Source: Granulicatella elegans ATCC 700633 | Lineage (GTDB): Bacteria; Bacillota; Bacilli; Lactobacillales; Aerococcaceae | Length of the DNA stretch: 50,048 nucleotides | Direction of reading: 5' to 3' | NCBI RefSeq assembly: GCF_000162475.2 | Contig: NZ_KI391971.1 | Span: 266,086-316,133, forward strand | Shown: one piece after another, positions 1-9,106 of the stretch | Layout: each line of letters opens with the position of its first letter | How positions within the stretch are numbered: the first letter of the stretch is position 1 | Made by a program: the position numbers and the translations under genes | Notes under the pieces: generated by a model | Told to the model about the DNA's origin: nothing | Database searches by the model: none | The model's input: the letters and a program-made list of their open reading frames with translations, nothing else

Positions 1-331
<331 letters not shown>

Positions 332-404
332 AGGTTGAAGGTAAATGAGGAAAGTTTGGATATAGATTCAGTTTTGAGAGAGCGAGAGCTTTTTCAAAGA
401 GAAG

Positions 405-520
405 TGTGGTGACGATGGCAAGAAGGATACACCTGTTCCCATCTCGAACACAGAAGTTAAGCTTCTTAGCGCCGATAGTAGTTGGGGGTTTCCCCCTGTG
501 AGGGTAGGACGTTGCCACGC
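405..520 (+). rRNA. 5S ribosomal RNA
   Basis: This 116-base segment matches the 5S pattern: a TGTGGTGACGATGG start, the CACCTGTTCCCATCTCGAAC loop in the middle, and a GTTGCCACGC end that pairs with the 5' strand. It follows the 23S gene directly and closes the rRNA operon. No tRNA cluster follows it, unlike many Lactobacillales rRNA operons. Confidence 0.96.
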
Positions 521-533
521 TTCTGATTAGAAG

Positions 534-564
534 GAGAATTTCTGGAAGGAAATTCTCTTTTTTT
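534..564 (+). terminator. rRNA operon terminator
   Basis: A perfect 9-bp stem (GAGAATTTC with GAAATTCTC), a 6-base loop and a run of seven T form a textbook intrinsic terminator 14 bases after the 5S gene. Confidence 0.93.
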
Positions 565-601
565 GTATACTATTTTTATAAACGATATTGGAGAATATAA
601 T

Positions 602-1270
602 ATGAAAAAAGTAAATTTTTGGATGATTTGTTTACTAGGAGTTTTTCTAGTAGGTTGTAGTGAAGTAGTTGAAGATAAAGGTTTACAAGATAAATTAGTA
701 CAACAAGAAACACAAGTTAAAAATTATCATTTAACATTAAAACAAAATGAAGTAAAGAAAAAAGACGTAACAAGTTCGACTCAAGTCATTGCGAATGCTT
801 CTGTTTGGAGTGATGGTACAGGATTTGGAACTCGTATTGATAAGACAGACGGTAAAGCTACGAATCAAATTGAAGTGATAAGTGAAGGTAGTAAAGGAGC
901 TATTCGTTATTATCAAGATAAATGGGAGCCAACTATTTCTGCTCAATCAAGCTTACAAAATGTTATAGGATTTACGTATCACAGCGTATTACAACTAGCT
1001 CAAGATTTGTCAAATGTTGCTACGTGGCAATCAGATGGAAGTTTTGTGTATCAAGGTAGTGATTCTGTTGTACGATTAGCATTAGCTTCAATGAATATTC
1101 AAGTTCACGAGAATACGAAAATTACGGTGAAGATGAAAGCGGATGTTAAGACAAACATCATTCAAAGTTTTTCATTAATTTTAAATGAAGAAGACGAAAC
1201 GATTCAAAAAACTTATGAAGTGATTTTTAATGGAATGAATCAACAACATAAGAAAGAATTACCGCTTTAG
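602..1270 (+). CDS. Small secreted lipoprotein of unknown function
   Basis: This 222-residue protein begins MKKVNFWMICLLGVFLVGC, a short type II signal peptide with lipobox LVGC, so the mature protein should be lipid-anchored outside the membrane from Cys19. The start at 602 is preferred over an in-frame ATG at 563 because GGAG lies at 590-593 and the signal peptide begins exactly there. The mature part is rich in Lys, Gln, Ser and Thr and looks beta-rich, roughly like LolA-type or DUF6612-type lipoproteins, but I do not recognise a defined family. It stands alone between the rRNA terminator and the parAB block, with no operon partner to suggest a role. Confidence 0.8.
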   Translation: MKKVNFWMICLLGVFLVGCSEVVEDKGLQDKLVQQETQVKNYHLTLKQNEVKKKDVTSSTQVIANASVWSDGTGFGTRIDKTDGKATNQIEVISEGSKGAIRYYQDKWEPTISAQSSLQNVIGFTYHSVLQLAQDLSNVATWQSDGSFVYQGSDSVVRLALASMNIQVHENTKITVKMKADVKTNIIQSFSLILNEEDETIQKTYEVIFNGMNQQHKKELPL

Positions 1271-1360
1271 TAAGTTTCAAGTTACAAATAAATTAGTTAA
1301 AAAGATATTTCATGTTTCAATGGATTTCCAAGGAAAAGACTACTCATATTCCTGTTTTTT

Positions 1361-1369
1361 TGTTACAAT
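1361..1369 (+). promoter_or_regulatory. Candidate extended -10 promoter of soj
   Basis: TGT-TACAAT forms an extended -10 element about 110 bases upstream of soj. No good -35 is present. Transcription from here would run through the hairpin at 1430-1456 before reaching the gene. Confidence 0.45.
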
Positions 1370-1429
1370 AGGAATGGATAAATTTAAAGAATTGCGAGAA
1401 ATGGAAAACATTTTGTAGACATGCGAGAG

Positions 1430-1456
1430 GGAGAATGCTTGCATTCTCCTTTTTTT
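1430..1456 (+). terminator. Intrinsic terminator or attenuator upstream of soj
   Basis: GGAGAATGC and GCATTCTCC form a perfect 9-bp inverted repeat separated by TT and followed by seven T. It ends 21 bases before the soj start codon and just before its ribosome binding site. It may end lipoprotein-gene transcripts, or attenuate transcripts from the candidate promoter at 1361-1369. Confidence 0.85.
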
Positions 1457-1477
1457 ATGAAGATTGGAGGTAAGACA

Positions 1478-2239
1478 ATGGGAAGAATTATTTCAGTTGC
1501 GAATCAAAAAGGTGGAGTTGGTAAGACAACAACAACTGTCAGTTTAGCAGCTTCCCTAGCAAAACTTGGTCAAAAAGTTTTAATTATTGATAGTGACCCT
1601 CAAGGTAATGCCACTAGTGGTTTAGGGGTACAAAAAGCTGAGTTAGCTTATGATGTTTATGATGTTATTGTAAATGAAGTGAATGTTCATGAAGTAATTG
1701 TACCTACAACACGTGAAAATTTAATGATAGTACCTTCAACAATTCAGTTGGCAGGAGCTGAAATTGAATTAACAAATCAGACACATCGTGAACAAAAATT
1801 AAAACAAGCATTAACAACGATTCGTGATGAATATGATTATATTTTTATTGATTGTCCACCTTCTTTAGGACATTTGACAATGAACGCCTTTACTGCTAGT
1901 GATACTGTTTTAATTCCTGTGCAATGTGAATATTATGCATTAGAAGGATTATCTCAATTGATGAATACTATTACGATGGTTCGTAAACACTTCAATCCAC
2001 AATTAAAAATTGAAGGTGTTTTACTAACAATGTTTGATGCACGAACAAACTTAGGTAATGAGGTAAAAGATGATGTCATCAAATATTTCAGAGAAAAAGT
2101 TTACCGTACTATTATTCCGAGAAATGTTCGTTTATCAGAAGCACCAAGTTATGGACAAGCCATTGTTGACTATGATCCTCGTTCTAGAGGAGCAGAAGTT
2201 TATCTCGAATTAGCAAAGGAAGTGTTATCAAATGGTTAA
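1478..2239 (+). CDS. soj: Chromosome-partitioning ATPase ParA/Soj
   Basis: This 253-residue ParA/MinD-type ATPase works with ParB and parS in origin segregation and in control of DnaA. The deviant Walker A motif KGGVGKTT lies at residues 11-18 with signature Lys11. The switch I region DPQGNATSGLG follows at about 40-50, and Walker B DYIFIDCPPSLG at about 118-129. The start at 1478 is supported by GGAGG at 1466-1470 with 7-base spacing, and an in-frame ATG at 1421 lies upstream of the terminator hairpin and is not used. The gene overlaps parB by 8 bases, indicating translational coupling. The order soj, spo0J, DUF951, ychF matches the origin-proximal order of Bacillus subtilis. Confidence 0.96.
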   Translation: MGRIISVANQKGGVGKTTTTVSLAASLAKLGQKVLIIDSDPQGNATSGLGVQKAELAYDVYDVIVNEVNVHEVIVPTTRENLMIVPSTIQLAGAEIELTNQTHREQKLKQALTTIRDEYDYIFIDCPPSLGHLTMNAFTASDTVLIPVQCEYYALEGLSQLMNTITMVRKHFNPQLKIEGVLLTMFDARTNLGNEVKDDVIKYFREKVYRTIIPRNVRLSEAPSYGQAIVDYDPRSRGAEVYLELAKEVLSNG

Positions 2240-3134
2240 AAATCAAAAATCAAAAGGCCTAGGTCGTGGAATTGATGCACTTTTTGGTGGGAATTTTGAT
2301 AGTATCGAAAATTTAGAAAAAGTAGATACAACGAATGAAACAGTTGAAGAAATTTCCATTAGTGAAATTCGTCCAAACCCGTATCAACCTCGAAAAGAGT
2401 TTAATGAAGAAGCTTTACAAGAATTAGCAGATTCGATTCGTGAACAAGGAGTTTTTCAACCGATTATCGTCCGGAAATCAAGTATTAAAGGCTATGAATT
2501 AGTAGCTGGAGAAAGAAGATTACGAGCTTCTAAACTTGCTGGAAAAGAAACGATTCCAGCTATTATTCGTGAATATAGCGAAGAAATTATGATTCAAGTA
2601 GCCGTTGTAGAAAATTTACAAAGGGAAGATTTACGACCAATTGATGAAGCATTAGCGTATAAATCTTTAATGGATGCGTTAAAATTAAATCAAGAAGAAG
2701 TCGCAAAAAAAATTGGTAAAAGCCGTCCATATATTGCGAATTTTCTTCGTCTATTATCACTACCATTAGAAGTTCAAACACAATTACAAGAAGGTCAATT
2801 ATCAGTGGGGCATGCTCGAGCTTTATTAGGTTTGAAAAAAGCGGACAAAATCGTTCCTCTTTCTAAAAAAGTAATCGAAGAAGGAATGACGGTTCGAGCG
2901 CTAGAAGAATTGATTCAGACAATGAATGAGCCTGTTGAGAAAGTGAAGAAAATCAAAACAATTCAACCAAAACCAGCTTATATTGTAGAATCTGAAGAAA
3001 GATTAATGGATAAATTTGGAACATCTGTCCAAATCACTCCGAAAGGAGAACGTGGAAAAATCGAGATTGAATACCTTTCTCAAAAAGATTTAACTCGTAT
3101 TTTAGATGTATTAGAAATTGAATTAGATGATTAG
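2232..3134 (+). CDS. parB: Chromosome-partitioning protein ParB/Spo0J
   Basis: This 300-residue protein is the parS-binding CTPase partner of Soj. The N-terminal GLGRGIDALFGG (residues 9-20) is the ParA-contacting segment. The ParB/Srx fold starts at about residue 40 (ISEIRPNPYQPRK) and contains the CTP-binding and hydrolysis box GERRLRA at about 97-103. A helix-turn-helix (QEEVAKKIGKSRPYIANFLR) sits at about 155-175, and a C-terminal dimerisation domain ends the protein. It is this paralogue rather than Noc because it directly follows soj. I saw no full consensus parS palindrome within the two genes. Confidence 0.96.
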   Translation: MVKNQKSKGLGRGIDALFGGNFDSIENLEKVDTTNETVEEISISEIRPNPYQPRKEFNEEALQELADSIREQGVFQPIIVRKSSIKGYELVAGERRLRASKLAGKETIPAIIREYSEEIMIQVAVVENLQREDLRPIDEALAYKSLMDALKLNQEEVAKKIGKSRPYIANFLRLLSLPLEVQTQLQEGQLSVGHARALLGLKKADKIVPLSKKVIEEGMTVRALEELIQTMNEPVEKVKKIKTIQPKPAYIVESEERLMDKFGTSVQITPKGERGKIEIEYLSQKDLTRILDVLEIELDD

Positions 3135-3145
3135 GAGTGAATAGA

Positions 3146-3349
3146 ATGGCTATAGTGGAATATGCACTTGGGGATTGTGTGGAAATGAAAAAACCTCATG
3201 CATGTCAAACCAATTCATGGACGATCATTCGAATGGGAATGGATATTCGTATCAAATGTAATCATTGTGGGCAAATGGTCTTAATGCCAAGACGAGAATT
3301 TGAACGCAAAATAAAAAAAGTAACTTTGAAGAAAGAAAATAATGAATAG
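3146..3349 (+). CDS. DUF951 family small zinc-ribbon-like protein
   Basis: This 67-residue protein has the DUF951 (YyzM-like) layout: YALGDCVEMKKPHAC near the N-terminus, then RMGMDIRIKCNHCG and MPRREFERK. Cys and His pairs (KPHAC and CNHCG) suggest a small metal-binding or nucleic-acid-binding fold, but the function is unknown. ATG 3146 is chosen over GTG 3137 because TAGGAG at 3132-3137 gives 8-base spacing. In B. subtilis the homologue occupies the same place between spo0J and ychF. Confidence 0.9.
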   Translation: MAIVEYALGDCVEMKKPHACQTNSWTIIRMGMDIRIKCNHCGQMVLMPRREFERKIKKVTLKKENNE

Positions 3350-3367
3350 AAAGAGTGTGAAAAATAC

Positions 3368-4468
3368 ATGGCGTTAACAGCAGGAATCGTTGGATTACCA
3401 AACGTTGGGAAATCAACATTATTTAATGCAATTACAAAAGCAGGAGTAGAAGCAGCAAACTATCCGTTTGCGACGATTGACCCAAACGTTGGGGTAGTAG
3501 AAGTTCCAGATGAAAGACTTCAAAAATTAACAGAATTAGTAAAACCTAAAAAGACAGTTCCAACAACATTTGAATTTACTGATATTGCTGGGATTGTAAA
3601 AGGTGCTAGCCGTGGAGAAGGTTTAGGAAATAAATTCTTAAGCCACATTCGTCAAGTAGATGCAATTTGCCAAGTCGTGCGTTGTTTCGAAGATGAAAAT
3701 ATTACACACGTTGCTGGTAAAGTAGATCCAATTGCGGATATTGAAACAATTAATTTAGAATTAGTATTAGCAGACTTAGAATCAGTTGATAAACGAATTG
3801 CTCGTGTTGCTAAAATTGCCAAAACAAAAGATAAAGATGCAGTAGCAGAATTAGCAGTTTTAGAAAAAATCAAACCAGTACTAGAAGATGGTCAATTAGC
3901 ACGTACGATTGAATTTACAGATGAAGAATTACCAATCGTGAAAGGTTTATTCTTATTAACAACAAAACCGATGTTATATATTGCTAATATTTCAGAAGAT
4001 GATGTAGCAGAAGGTGGACATAATCAATATGTTCAATTAGTAGAAGAATATGCTGCAAAAGAAGATGCAGAAGTAGTCGTTATTTGTGCACGTGTAGAAG
4101 AAGAAGTTGCTGAATTAGAAGAAGAAGAAAAACAAGTTTTCTTAGAAGAAATGGGAATTGAAACTTCAGGTTTAGATATTTTAATTCAAAAAGCTTACCA
4201 TTTATTAGGATTAGCAACTTACTTCACTGCTGGAGAACAAGAAGTTCGTGCTTGGACTTTCCGTAGAGGAATGAAAGCTCCACAATGTGCGGGAATTATT
4301 CACTCTGATTTTGAAAGAGGATTTATTCGAGCTGAAACAGTAGCTTATGCAGACTTATTAGAATTTGGTAGTATGGGTGCTGCTAAAGAAAATGGGAAAG
4401 TACGTCAAGAAGGAAAAGAGTATATCGTACAAGATGGCGATGTTATGCTTTTCAGATTTAACGTGTAA
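3368..4468 (+). CDS. ychF: Redox-regulated ATPase YchF (Obg family)
   Basis: This 366-residue protein has the full YchF architecture. G1 is GLPNVGKST at residues 8-16, followed by the ANYPFATIDPNVG switch. G3 is DIAGIVKGASRGEGLGN at about 69-85. A helical arm follows, then a C-terminal TGS domain ending VQDGDVMLFRFNV. The G4 region contains NISEDD (about 200) instead of NKxD, as expected for this ATP-preferring branch. Family members associate with ribosomes and influence stress and redox responses. Its length is normal, and it sits 18 bases after the DUF951 gene, so co-transcription is likely. Confidence 0.96.
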   Translation: MALTAGIVGLPNVGKSTLFNAITKAGVEAANYPFATIDPNVGVVEVPDERLQKLTELVKPKKTVPTTFEFTDIAGIVKGASRGEGLGNKFLSHIRQVDAICQVVRCFEDENITHVAGKVDPIADIETINLELVLADLESVDKRIARVAKIAKTKDKDAVAELAVLEKIKPVLEDGQLARTIEFTDEELPIVKGLFLLTTKPMLYIANISEDDVAEGGHNQYVQLVEEYAAKEDAEVVVICARVEEEVAELEEEEKQVFLEEMGIETSGLDILIQKAYHLLGLATYFTAGEQEVRAWTFRRGMKAPQCAGIIHSDFERGFIRAETVAYADLLEFGSMGAAKENGKVRQEGKEYIVQDGDVMLFRFNV

Positions 4469-4495
4469 TCATCATATCTTGTGGGGGATTGAATC

Positions 4496-5173
4496 ATGAC
4501 AGAAAATCAAACTGAAGTAAAAACAGTAGATATTACTACATTACGTAGTCAATTAACGAAAAAAAATGAACAATATGTATTACAACTAGAACGTTCTCTA
4601 AAAGAAGCTCAAGTGTCTAAAGCAAAAATCACTTCAACTTTAGAAGAAATGCTTCCTGTTTTAGTAGAAAAACAGAAAAAAGGTTTAACAGCTCGCCAAT
4701 TATTTGGTACGGTGACACAACAAACACAATCTGTATTGGAAGGACCTAAAAAAGATCCAACTGTGAAATCACCAGATTGGCAAATTGCTGTAGATGGTGG
4801 ATTAATGGTCGGAGGATTCTTCGCTTTAATCGCTGGAATTACTTTATTCTTAAATCCAGAACAATCAGAAGCGATGGGAGTTATTTCCTTAATCATGAAC
4901 TTTGTAGTAGGTGGTTTAGCGTTATTAGCTTTATCTAAAGTAACTCCAGATATTAATCAACCAAAAGGAAAACGTGGCTATATTCGTTATTTAGTTGTTA
5001 GCTCATTAGTGATGCTTGCATGGTTAGTCCTTGTAATGGGAACACAATTGTTGATTCCGACAAGCATTAATTATGTTTTCCCAGCCATCATGTACTTATT
5101 TATTGGATCGGGCGCACTTGTTTTGAAATGGTATTTGAAAAAAACATTGGATATTCGAGGCGGTATTTTATAA
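4496..5173 (+). CDS. DUF1129 family membrane protein
   Basis: This 225-residue protein has a hydrophilic N-terminal half of about 95 residues with helical Lys/Glu/Gln-rich segments. Four hydrophobic segments follow (about 102-120, 128-145, 162-183 and 190-210), and it ends with a basic LKWYLKKTLDIRGG tail. The arrangement fits DUF1129, a Lactobacillales membrane family that often follows ychF. The function is unknown. A GGGGGA ribosome binding site lies near 4482. It follows ychF by 27 bases and is probably in the same transcript. Confidence 0.82.
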   Translation: MTENQTEVKTVDITTLRSQLTKKNEQYVLQLERSLKEAQVSKAKITSTLEEMLPVLVEKQKKGLTARQLFGTVTQQTQSVLEGPKKDPTVKSPDWQIAVDGGLMVGGFFALIAGITLFLNPEQSEAMGVISLIMNFVVGGLALLALSKVTPDINQPKGKRGYIRYLVVSSLVMLAWLVLVMGTQLLIPTSINYVFPAIMYLFIGSGALVLKWYLKKTLDIRGGIL

Positions 5174-5278
5174 GCATACTTTTGATGCTTTAAGGTTAAT
5201 GAAACTTGATTAGGATAATGGAAGTGGGAGTAGAAATCTGTTATTTCATCCCACTTTCAGTGTATCGGAGGGAATAAG

Positions 5279-7108
5279 ATGAAAGCATTGCGAAAAATTT
5301 TATATTGGTTCATGTTTTTGATGGTATCTCTATCATTTTTTACTTCGAAAGTTGAAGCTAAAGGTAAAAGTTTAGAAGTAACAAAATACAATATTGATGT
5401 TGATGTAAGACCAAATGGGGATGTTCGTTTCAAAGAAGAAATGACCTTTACTGCTAATGGAAGTTACAATGGTATTTTTTATAATTTAGATTATTTTGCA
5501 GAAAAAGAACCAAAAGATGTAACAGTTGATTTTAAAACAAGCGATGGAGAAGTTGTTACATTATTAAAAAGTGATACAGGGCATAATAGTACTTATTTAA
5601 CAGAAACTCTTGGATCTTTATTAAAATTTAAGGTGTTCTTACCTTTCGCAGATAGTTCGAGAACAGTTGTTTTTAATTATACAATTCCACAGTTGATTAA
5701 AAATTATAAAGATACAGCGGAATTAAACCGACGAGTAGTTGGACAAGAGTGGGAAGTTACGCAAAAAAATATTCATGTTCATGTTAGCTTACCAGGTGCA
5801 GCAACAAAAGAAACATTAAGAGCTTGGGGACATGGAGGAATTGGTGGTAAGGTAGAAATTGATCCGGATTACAAAGGAGTTACATTTACCGTTAAGAAAA
5901 ATGAACCAAAGAGTTTTGTAGAAACTCATATGCTATTTCCTGTAGAATTAACAAAAGATAATCCTGTGACAAACGATTTTAACGCTTTTGCTGGAATTGT
6001 AGACAGAGAAGAACAATTAGTGAAAAGGGATCAAGAGGAACGTTCTGTAAAATGGGCTGTAGCAGGTTTTGGAGGACTACTTAGTTTAGTCGCTTTAGTT
6101 TGGGCATTTTTCAAAGGAAATTTAGCAGATAAAAAACGTCTTGAAAAAGTACCGTTTGTACCAGAACATTTATATGAATTGCCAGAAGATTTGACTCCAG
6201 CCATTATGTCAGCAGCTATTTATGATGGTGTAACGATTGATGATTTTAGTGCAACGATAATGGATTTAGTACGTAAAAAAGTTCTAACGATGACGAGTGA
6301 AGAACCTTATATTTTAGAGTTGAAACAACATTCGTATCATTTACTACCACATGAACAATTAGCTTTAGATATTTTATTTAAAAAAATTGCTAAAGGAAAC
6401 ACTTTAGACTTAGATTTAGTTTCTGAATTTGCTGAGAATTGCCCAGAAAGATATACGGATATGCTAGATAATTGGTATGAAGGAGTAGATGATGCTGCTG
6501 ATGAATATAGTGTTTATCGTTTCGAGGAGGGAGAAACTGCTCCAAAAGCCGAAGGTGCAAATCTTTTAGGGATAGCAGGATTTCTTCTATTTGTGGGTAG
6601 TGTATTTTGGGCTACTAAGAATCTGTTCCTGACAATTGTTGCAGGGATTATTAGTTTTATTATTTATCTTGTAACAGTTCGTTTTAGTAAATCAAATGCT
6701 CTACAAAGAAGCTTAAAAGGTGAATATGAATATCGTCGTTGGGAAGCATTTCGTCAAATGTTAATGGATATTTCTAGTTTAGATAGAGCTGATTTACCAA
6801 GTATTCAAATCTGGGATCATCTATTAGTTTATGCGATTTCTTTAGGAGTTGCTGAACAAGTCATTGAAGTATTAGAAGAAAAATTCCCTGATTGGATTCA
6901 AGAAAGTGTATTCTATTCACCAACCTATGGTTGGCAAATGGCTGTCTATAATGAGATTCTACAGGATTCATTCACTGATAGTTATCTTTCAGCAGTGGAT
7001 GAAATTTCTTCAAGTTCCGATTCATCGAATAGCGGTGGATTTGGAGGAGGATTTAGTGGCGGAAGTTCGTTTGGATCTGGTGGAGGATCCGGCGGTGGAG
7101 GTTTCTAA
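5279..7108 (+). CDS. DUF2207 domain membrane protein with Gly-rich C-terminus
   Basis: This 609-residue protein has an N-terminal signal peptide or membrane anchor (residues 1-28, ending KVEA). A DUF2207 extracellular beta-domain follows (about 30-230), with family motifs such as DVDVRPNGDVRFKEEMTF and FYNLDYF. A membrane helix lies at about 258-279, then a cytoplasmic region, then a pair of helices at about 425-465. The C-terminus is a low-complexity Gly/Ser tail typical of the family. GGAGGG lies 7 bases before ATG 5279. The role is unknown. Homologues are widespread in Firmicutes and are usually annotated only as predicted membrane proteins. Confidence 0.88.
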   Translation: MKALRKILYWFMFLMVSLSFFTSKVEAKGKSLEVTKYNIDVDVRPNGDVRFKEEMTFTANGSYNGIFYNLDYFAEKEPKDVTVDFKTSDGEVVTLLKSDTGHNSTYLTETLGSLLKFKVFLPFADSSRTVVFNYTIPQLIKNYKDTAELNRRVVGQEWEVTQKNIHVHVSLPGAATKETLRAWGHGGIGGKVEIDPDYKGVTFTVKKNEPKSFVETHMLFPVELTKDNPVTNDFNAFAGIVDREEQLVKRDQEERSVKWAVAGFGGLLSLVALVWAFFKGNLADKKRLEKVPFVPEHLYELPEDLTPAIMSAAIYDGVTIDDFSATIMDLVRKKVLTMTSEEPYILELKQHSYHLLPHEQLALDILFKKIAKGNTLDLDLVSEFAENCPERYTDMLDNWYEGVDDAADEYSVYRFEEGETAPKAEGANLLGIAGFLLFVGSVFWATKNLFLTIVAGIISFIIYLVTVRFSKSNALQRSLKGEYEYRRWEAFRQMLMDISSLDRADLPSIQIWDHLLVYAISLGVAEQVIEVLEEKFPDWIQESVFYSPTYGWQMAVYNEILQDSFTDSYLSAVDEISSSSDSSNSGGFGGGFSGGSSFGSGGGSGGGGF

Positions 7109-7140
7109 TTTCCTTATGATAAATAGATAAAGGAGCAAGT

Positions 7141-7845
7141 ATGTTAAATGAAATGATGTTTCGACCAGTTGTTAAACCTGAAGTGGTCGAATATATGAGA
7201 AAAAGTCAACGTTTCTTTCCTGGTAAATTAGGAGAGTTAGAACAAATGGCGAATGATTTAGGAATTCCAATTATTCCTCATGAAACAGCGGTATATTTAG
7301 ATTTCTTATTAGGCTTGTATCGTCCGACTCATATTTTAGAAATTGGAACAGCAATTGGGTTTTCGGCTAGTTTAATGGCACAATATGTACCAAAAGGCGG
7401 TTCTGTAACAACAATTGATCGATATGAATTAATGTATTCAAGAGCAAAAGAGAATTTTAAAAAATTAGGCATTGATGATGTTGTGACTCAAATTGAAGGG
7501 GATGCAGCACATGTGTTGCCAACTTTAGAACAACAATATGACTTTATTTTTATGGATAGTGCAAAAGCGAAATATATTGAATTTTTCCCTCATTGTATGC
7601 GAGTTTTAAAAACAGGTGGGGTATTGGTTGTTGATGATATTTTCCAAGGTGGAACAATTTTACAAGATGAAAGTGAAATTCCACGAAAAGTTCGAAAAAT
7701 TCATCGTCGCCTAAACCTATTTTTAGACTTTGTTCAAAAAGATGAAGCGTTGAAATCCACTCTAGTTCCATTAGGAGATGGCATTATTATGATTCAAAAG
7801 TTAGAAGAAAAAGATTATCTTCCAATTGTTGAAGCTTTACTATAA
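7141..7845 (+). CDS. Class I SAM-dependent O-methyltransferase (YrrM-like)
   Basis: This 234-residue protein matches the O-methyltransferase family 3 (PF01596, YrrM/CaiE type). Motif I HILEIGTAIGFSASLMA lies at residues 65-81, VTTIDRYE at 99-106 holds the acidic ribose ligand, and YDFIFMDSAKAKYIEFF at about 133-149 is motif IV with the metal-binding Asp. The YrrM relatives I know of act on tRNA wobble uridine (TrmR, cmo5U/mo5U). That role is plausible here but not shown by the sequence. AAAGGAG lies 6 bases upstream of the start. It follows the DUF2207 gene by 32 bases and is closed by a strong terminator. Confidence 0.9.
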   Translation: MLNEMMFRPVVKPEVVEYMRKSQRFFPGKLGELEQMANDLGIPIIPHETAVYLDFLLGLYRPTHILEIGTAIGFSASLMAQYVPKGGSVTTIDRYELMYSRAKENFKKLGIDDVVTQIEGDAAHVLPTLEQQYDFIFMDSAKAKYIEFFPHCMRVLKTGGVLVVDDIFQGGTILQDESEIPRKVRKIHRRLNLFLDFVQKDEALKSTLVPLGDGIIMIQKLEEKDYLPIVEALL

Positions 7846-7852
7846 AAATGAG

Positions 7853-7894
7853 ACTCTTTCTTTTCTATAAAAGTAGAAAAGGAAGAGTTTTTTT
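7853..7894 (+). terminator. Intrinsic terminator after the O-methyltransferase gene
   Basis: A 14-bp stem (7853-7866 with 7875-7888, one G-T pair) and an 8-base loop are followed by at least six T. Confidence 0.92.
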
Positions 7895-7943
7895 GTGTTT
7901 GATAAAGAGAAAAGTGCAGATTAGAAATAAAATGTATATTTTA

Positions 7944-7974
7944 TTGACAAAAAGGATATAAAAAATGGTAGAAT
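7944..7974 (+). promoter_or_regulatory. Promoter of the GT2 glycosyltransferase gene
   Basis: TTGACA (7944-7949) and TAGAAT (7969-7974) are 19 bases apart. The -10 is extended by TGG. The spacing is long, but both boxes are good and the site lies 35 bases before the gene. Confidence 0.65.
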
Positions 7975-8008
7975 AGATAAAAGAAATAGAACCCGAAAGG
8001 ACTTAGAA

Positions 8009-9025
8009 ATGAAATTACTAACAATAGCCGTTCCTTGTTATAATTCACAAGAATATATGCATTACTGTATCCAATCATTAGTGACTGGTGGAGACCAAGT
8101 AGAGGTCTTAATCATTAATGATGGTTCAAGTGATCATACAAAAAATATAGCAGAAAAGTTTGAACAACAATATCCAGGCATTGTCCGTGCGATTTCTCAA
8201 GAAAATAAAGGACATGGTGGTGCTGTCAATACAGGCATGCAACACGCAACTGGGAAATATTTTAAAGTAGTAGATAGCGATGATTGGGTCGATGTTCGTG
8301 CTTATTTAAAAATTTTAGAGCATCTGCAACAATTAGAAGATGCACAAGAAGAAGTTGATGTAGTCATTACAAACTTTGTTTATGAAAAAGAACAAGCTCG
8401 AAGAAAGAAAATTATGAGATATCAATCTTCCTTCCCAGAAAATAAAGTGTTTACTTGGGAGGATGCAAAGCCGCTTCGAAAAGGAAAGTATATGATGATG
8501 CATTCCTTAATGTATCGACTAGATATTTTAAAACAATCAAAATTACAATTGCCAGAACATACTTTTTATGTGGATAATTTATTTGTATTTATTCCATTGC
8601 AGTATTGTAAGAAATTGTATTATATCAATGTTGATTTTTACCGTTACTTTATCGGTCGAGAAGATCAATCCGTTAATGAACAAGTGATGATTCGCAGAAT
8701 TGATCAACAAATTAGAGTGAATCAATTATTGATGGAAGCTTATCATAGTGATTGGGAATTTCCAAAAGTGTTAAACGATTATTTATTAAATCATTTAGAA
8801 ATTACAACATTGATTTCTTGCGCCTTATTAAATAAAGCAGGTACACAGGAACACCAAGAGAAAAAGAAAGCTTTATTAGAAACATTAAAAGAAACTAATC
8901 TGACAGTTTATAAAGAAATTCGTAAAAATGTGATTAGTAAAATTGCTATGAACAACAATGAACCTGCTAGACAAATGTCGAATTTGATTTATACCGTAAC
9001 TCAAAAAATAGTTGGATTTAATTAG
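8009..9025 (+). CDS. Family 2 glycosyltransferase
   Basis: This 338-residue GT-A glycosyltransferase begins LTIAVPCYNSQEYMHYCIQS (nucleotide-sugar site) and carries LIINDGSSDHT at about 34-44, NKGHGGAVNTGMQHATGKY at about 67-85 and the metal-binding DSDDW at about 90-94. The C-terminal part is helical without clear membrane helices, so this is a soluble or peripheral enzyme rather than a processive synthase. It probably decorates a cell-wall or surface glycan. It shares the neighbourhood with a surface protein and UDP-galactopyranose mutase, which fits, but donor and acceptor cannot be read from the sequence. Confidence 0.88.
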   Translation: MKLLTIAVPCYNSQEYMHYCIQSLVTGGDQVEVLIINDGSSDHTKNIAEKFEQQYPGIVRAISQENKGHGGAVNTGMQHATGKYFKVVDSDDWVDVRAYLKILEHLQQLEDAQEEVDVVITNFVYEKEQARRKKIMRYQSSFPENKVFTWEDAKPLRKGKYMMMHSLMYRLDILKQSKLQLPEHTFYVDNLFVFIPLQYCKKLYYINVDFYRYFIGREDQSVNEQVMIRRIDQQIRVNQLLMEAYHSDWEFPKVLNDYLLNHLEITTLISCALLNKAGTQEHQEKKKALLETLKETNLTVYKEIRKNVISKIAMNNNEPARQMSNLIYTVTQKIVGFN

Positions 9026-9070
9026 AAAATCCCCAACGATTGGAGATAAGTCTCTATCGTTGGGGATTTT
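9026..9070. terminator. Long bidirectional terminator between convergent genes
   Basis: A 14-bp perfect stem (9026-9039 with 9057-9070), A-rich on its left and T-rich on its right, encloses a further partly paired segment and a TAAG loop. It serves the GT2 gene on plus and the surface-protein locus on minus, which converge here. Confidence 0.88.
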
Positions 9071-9106
9071 GTTTTGTTATTATTTGCTATTAGCAGAAGC
9101 TTCAGT

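Noticed and set aside
563-601. Upstream ATG extending the lipoprotein N-terminus
   Set aside because: It starts inside the rRNA terminator T-run, has no ribosome binding site and would bury the signal peptide.
1710-1718. CACGTGAAA inside soj as a possible parS site
   Set aside because: Only about 10 of 16 positions of the parS palindrome match and the bases fall in ordinary codons. No full parS was seen in soj-parB.
3652-3873. Minus-strand open frames inside ychF, glnA, gapA, pgk and eno
   Set aside because: They lie wholly within strongly conserved plus-strand genes, lack ribosome binding sites and look like no known protein.
5230-5262. Inverted repeat AAGTGGGA/TCCCACTT before the DUF2207 gene as a terminator
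   Set aside because: It has no T-run and a 16-base loop. It may be a hairpin, but termination is not supported.
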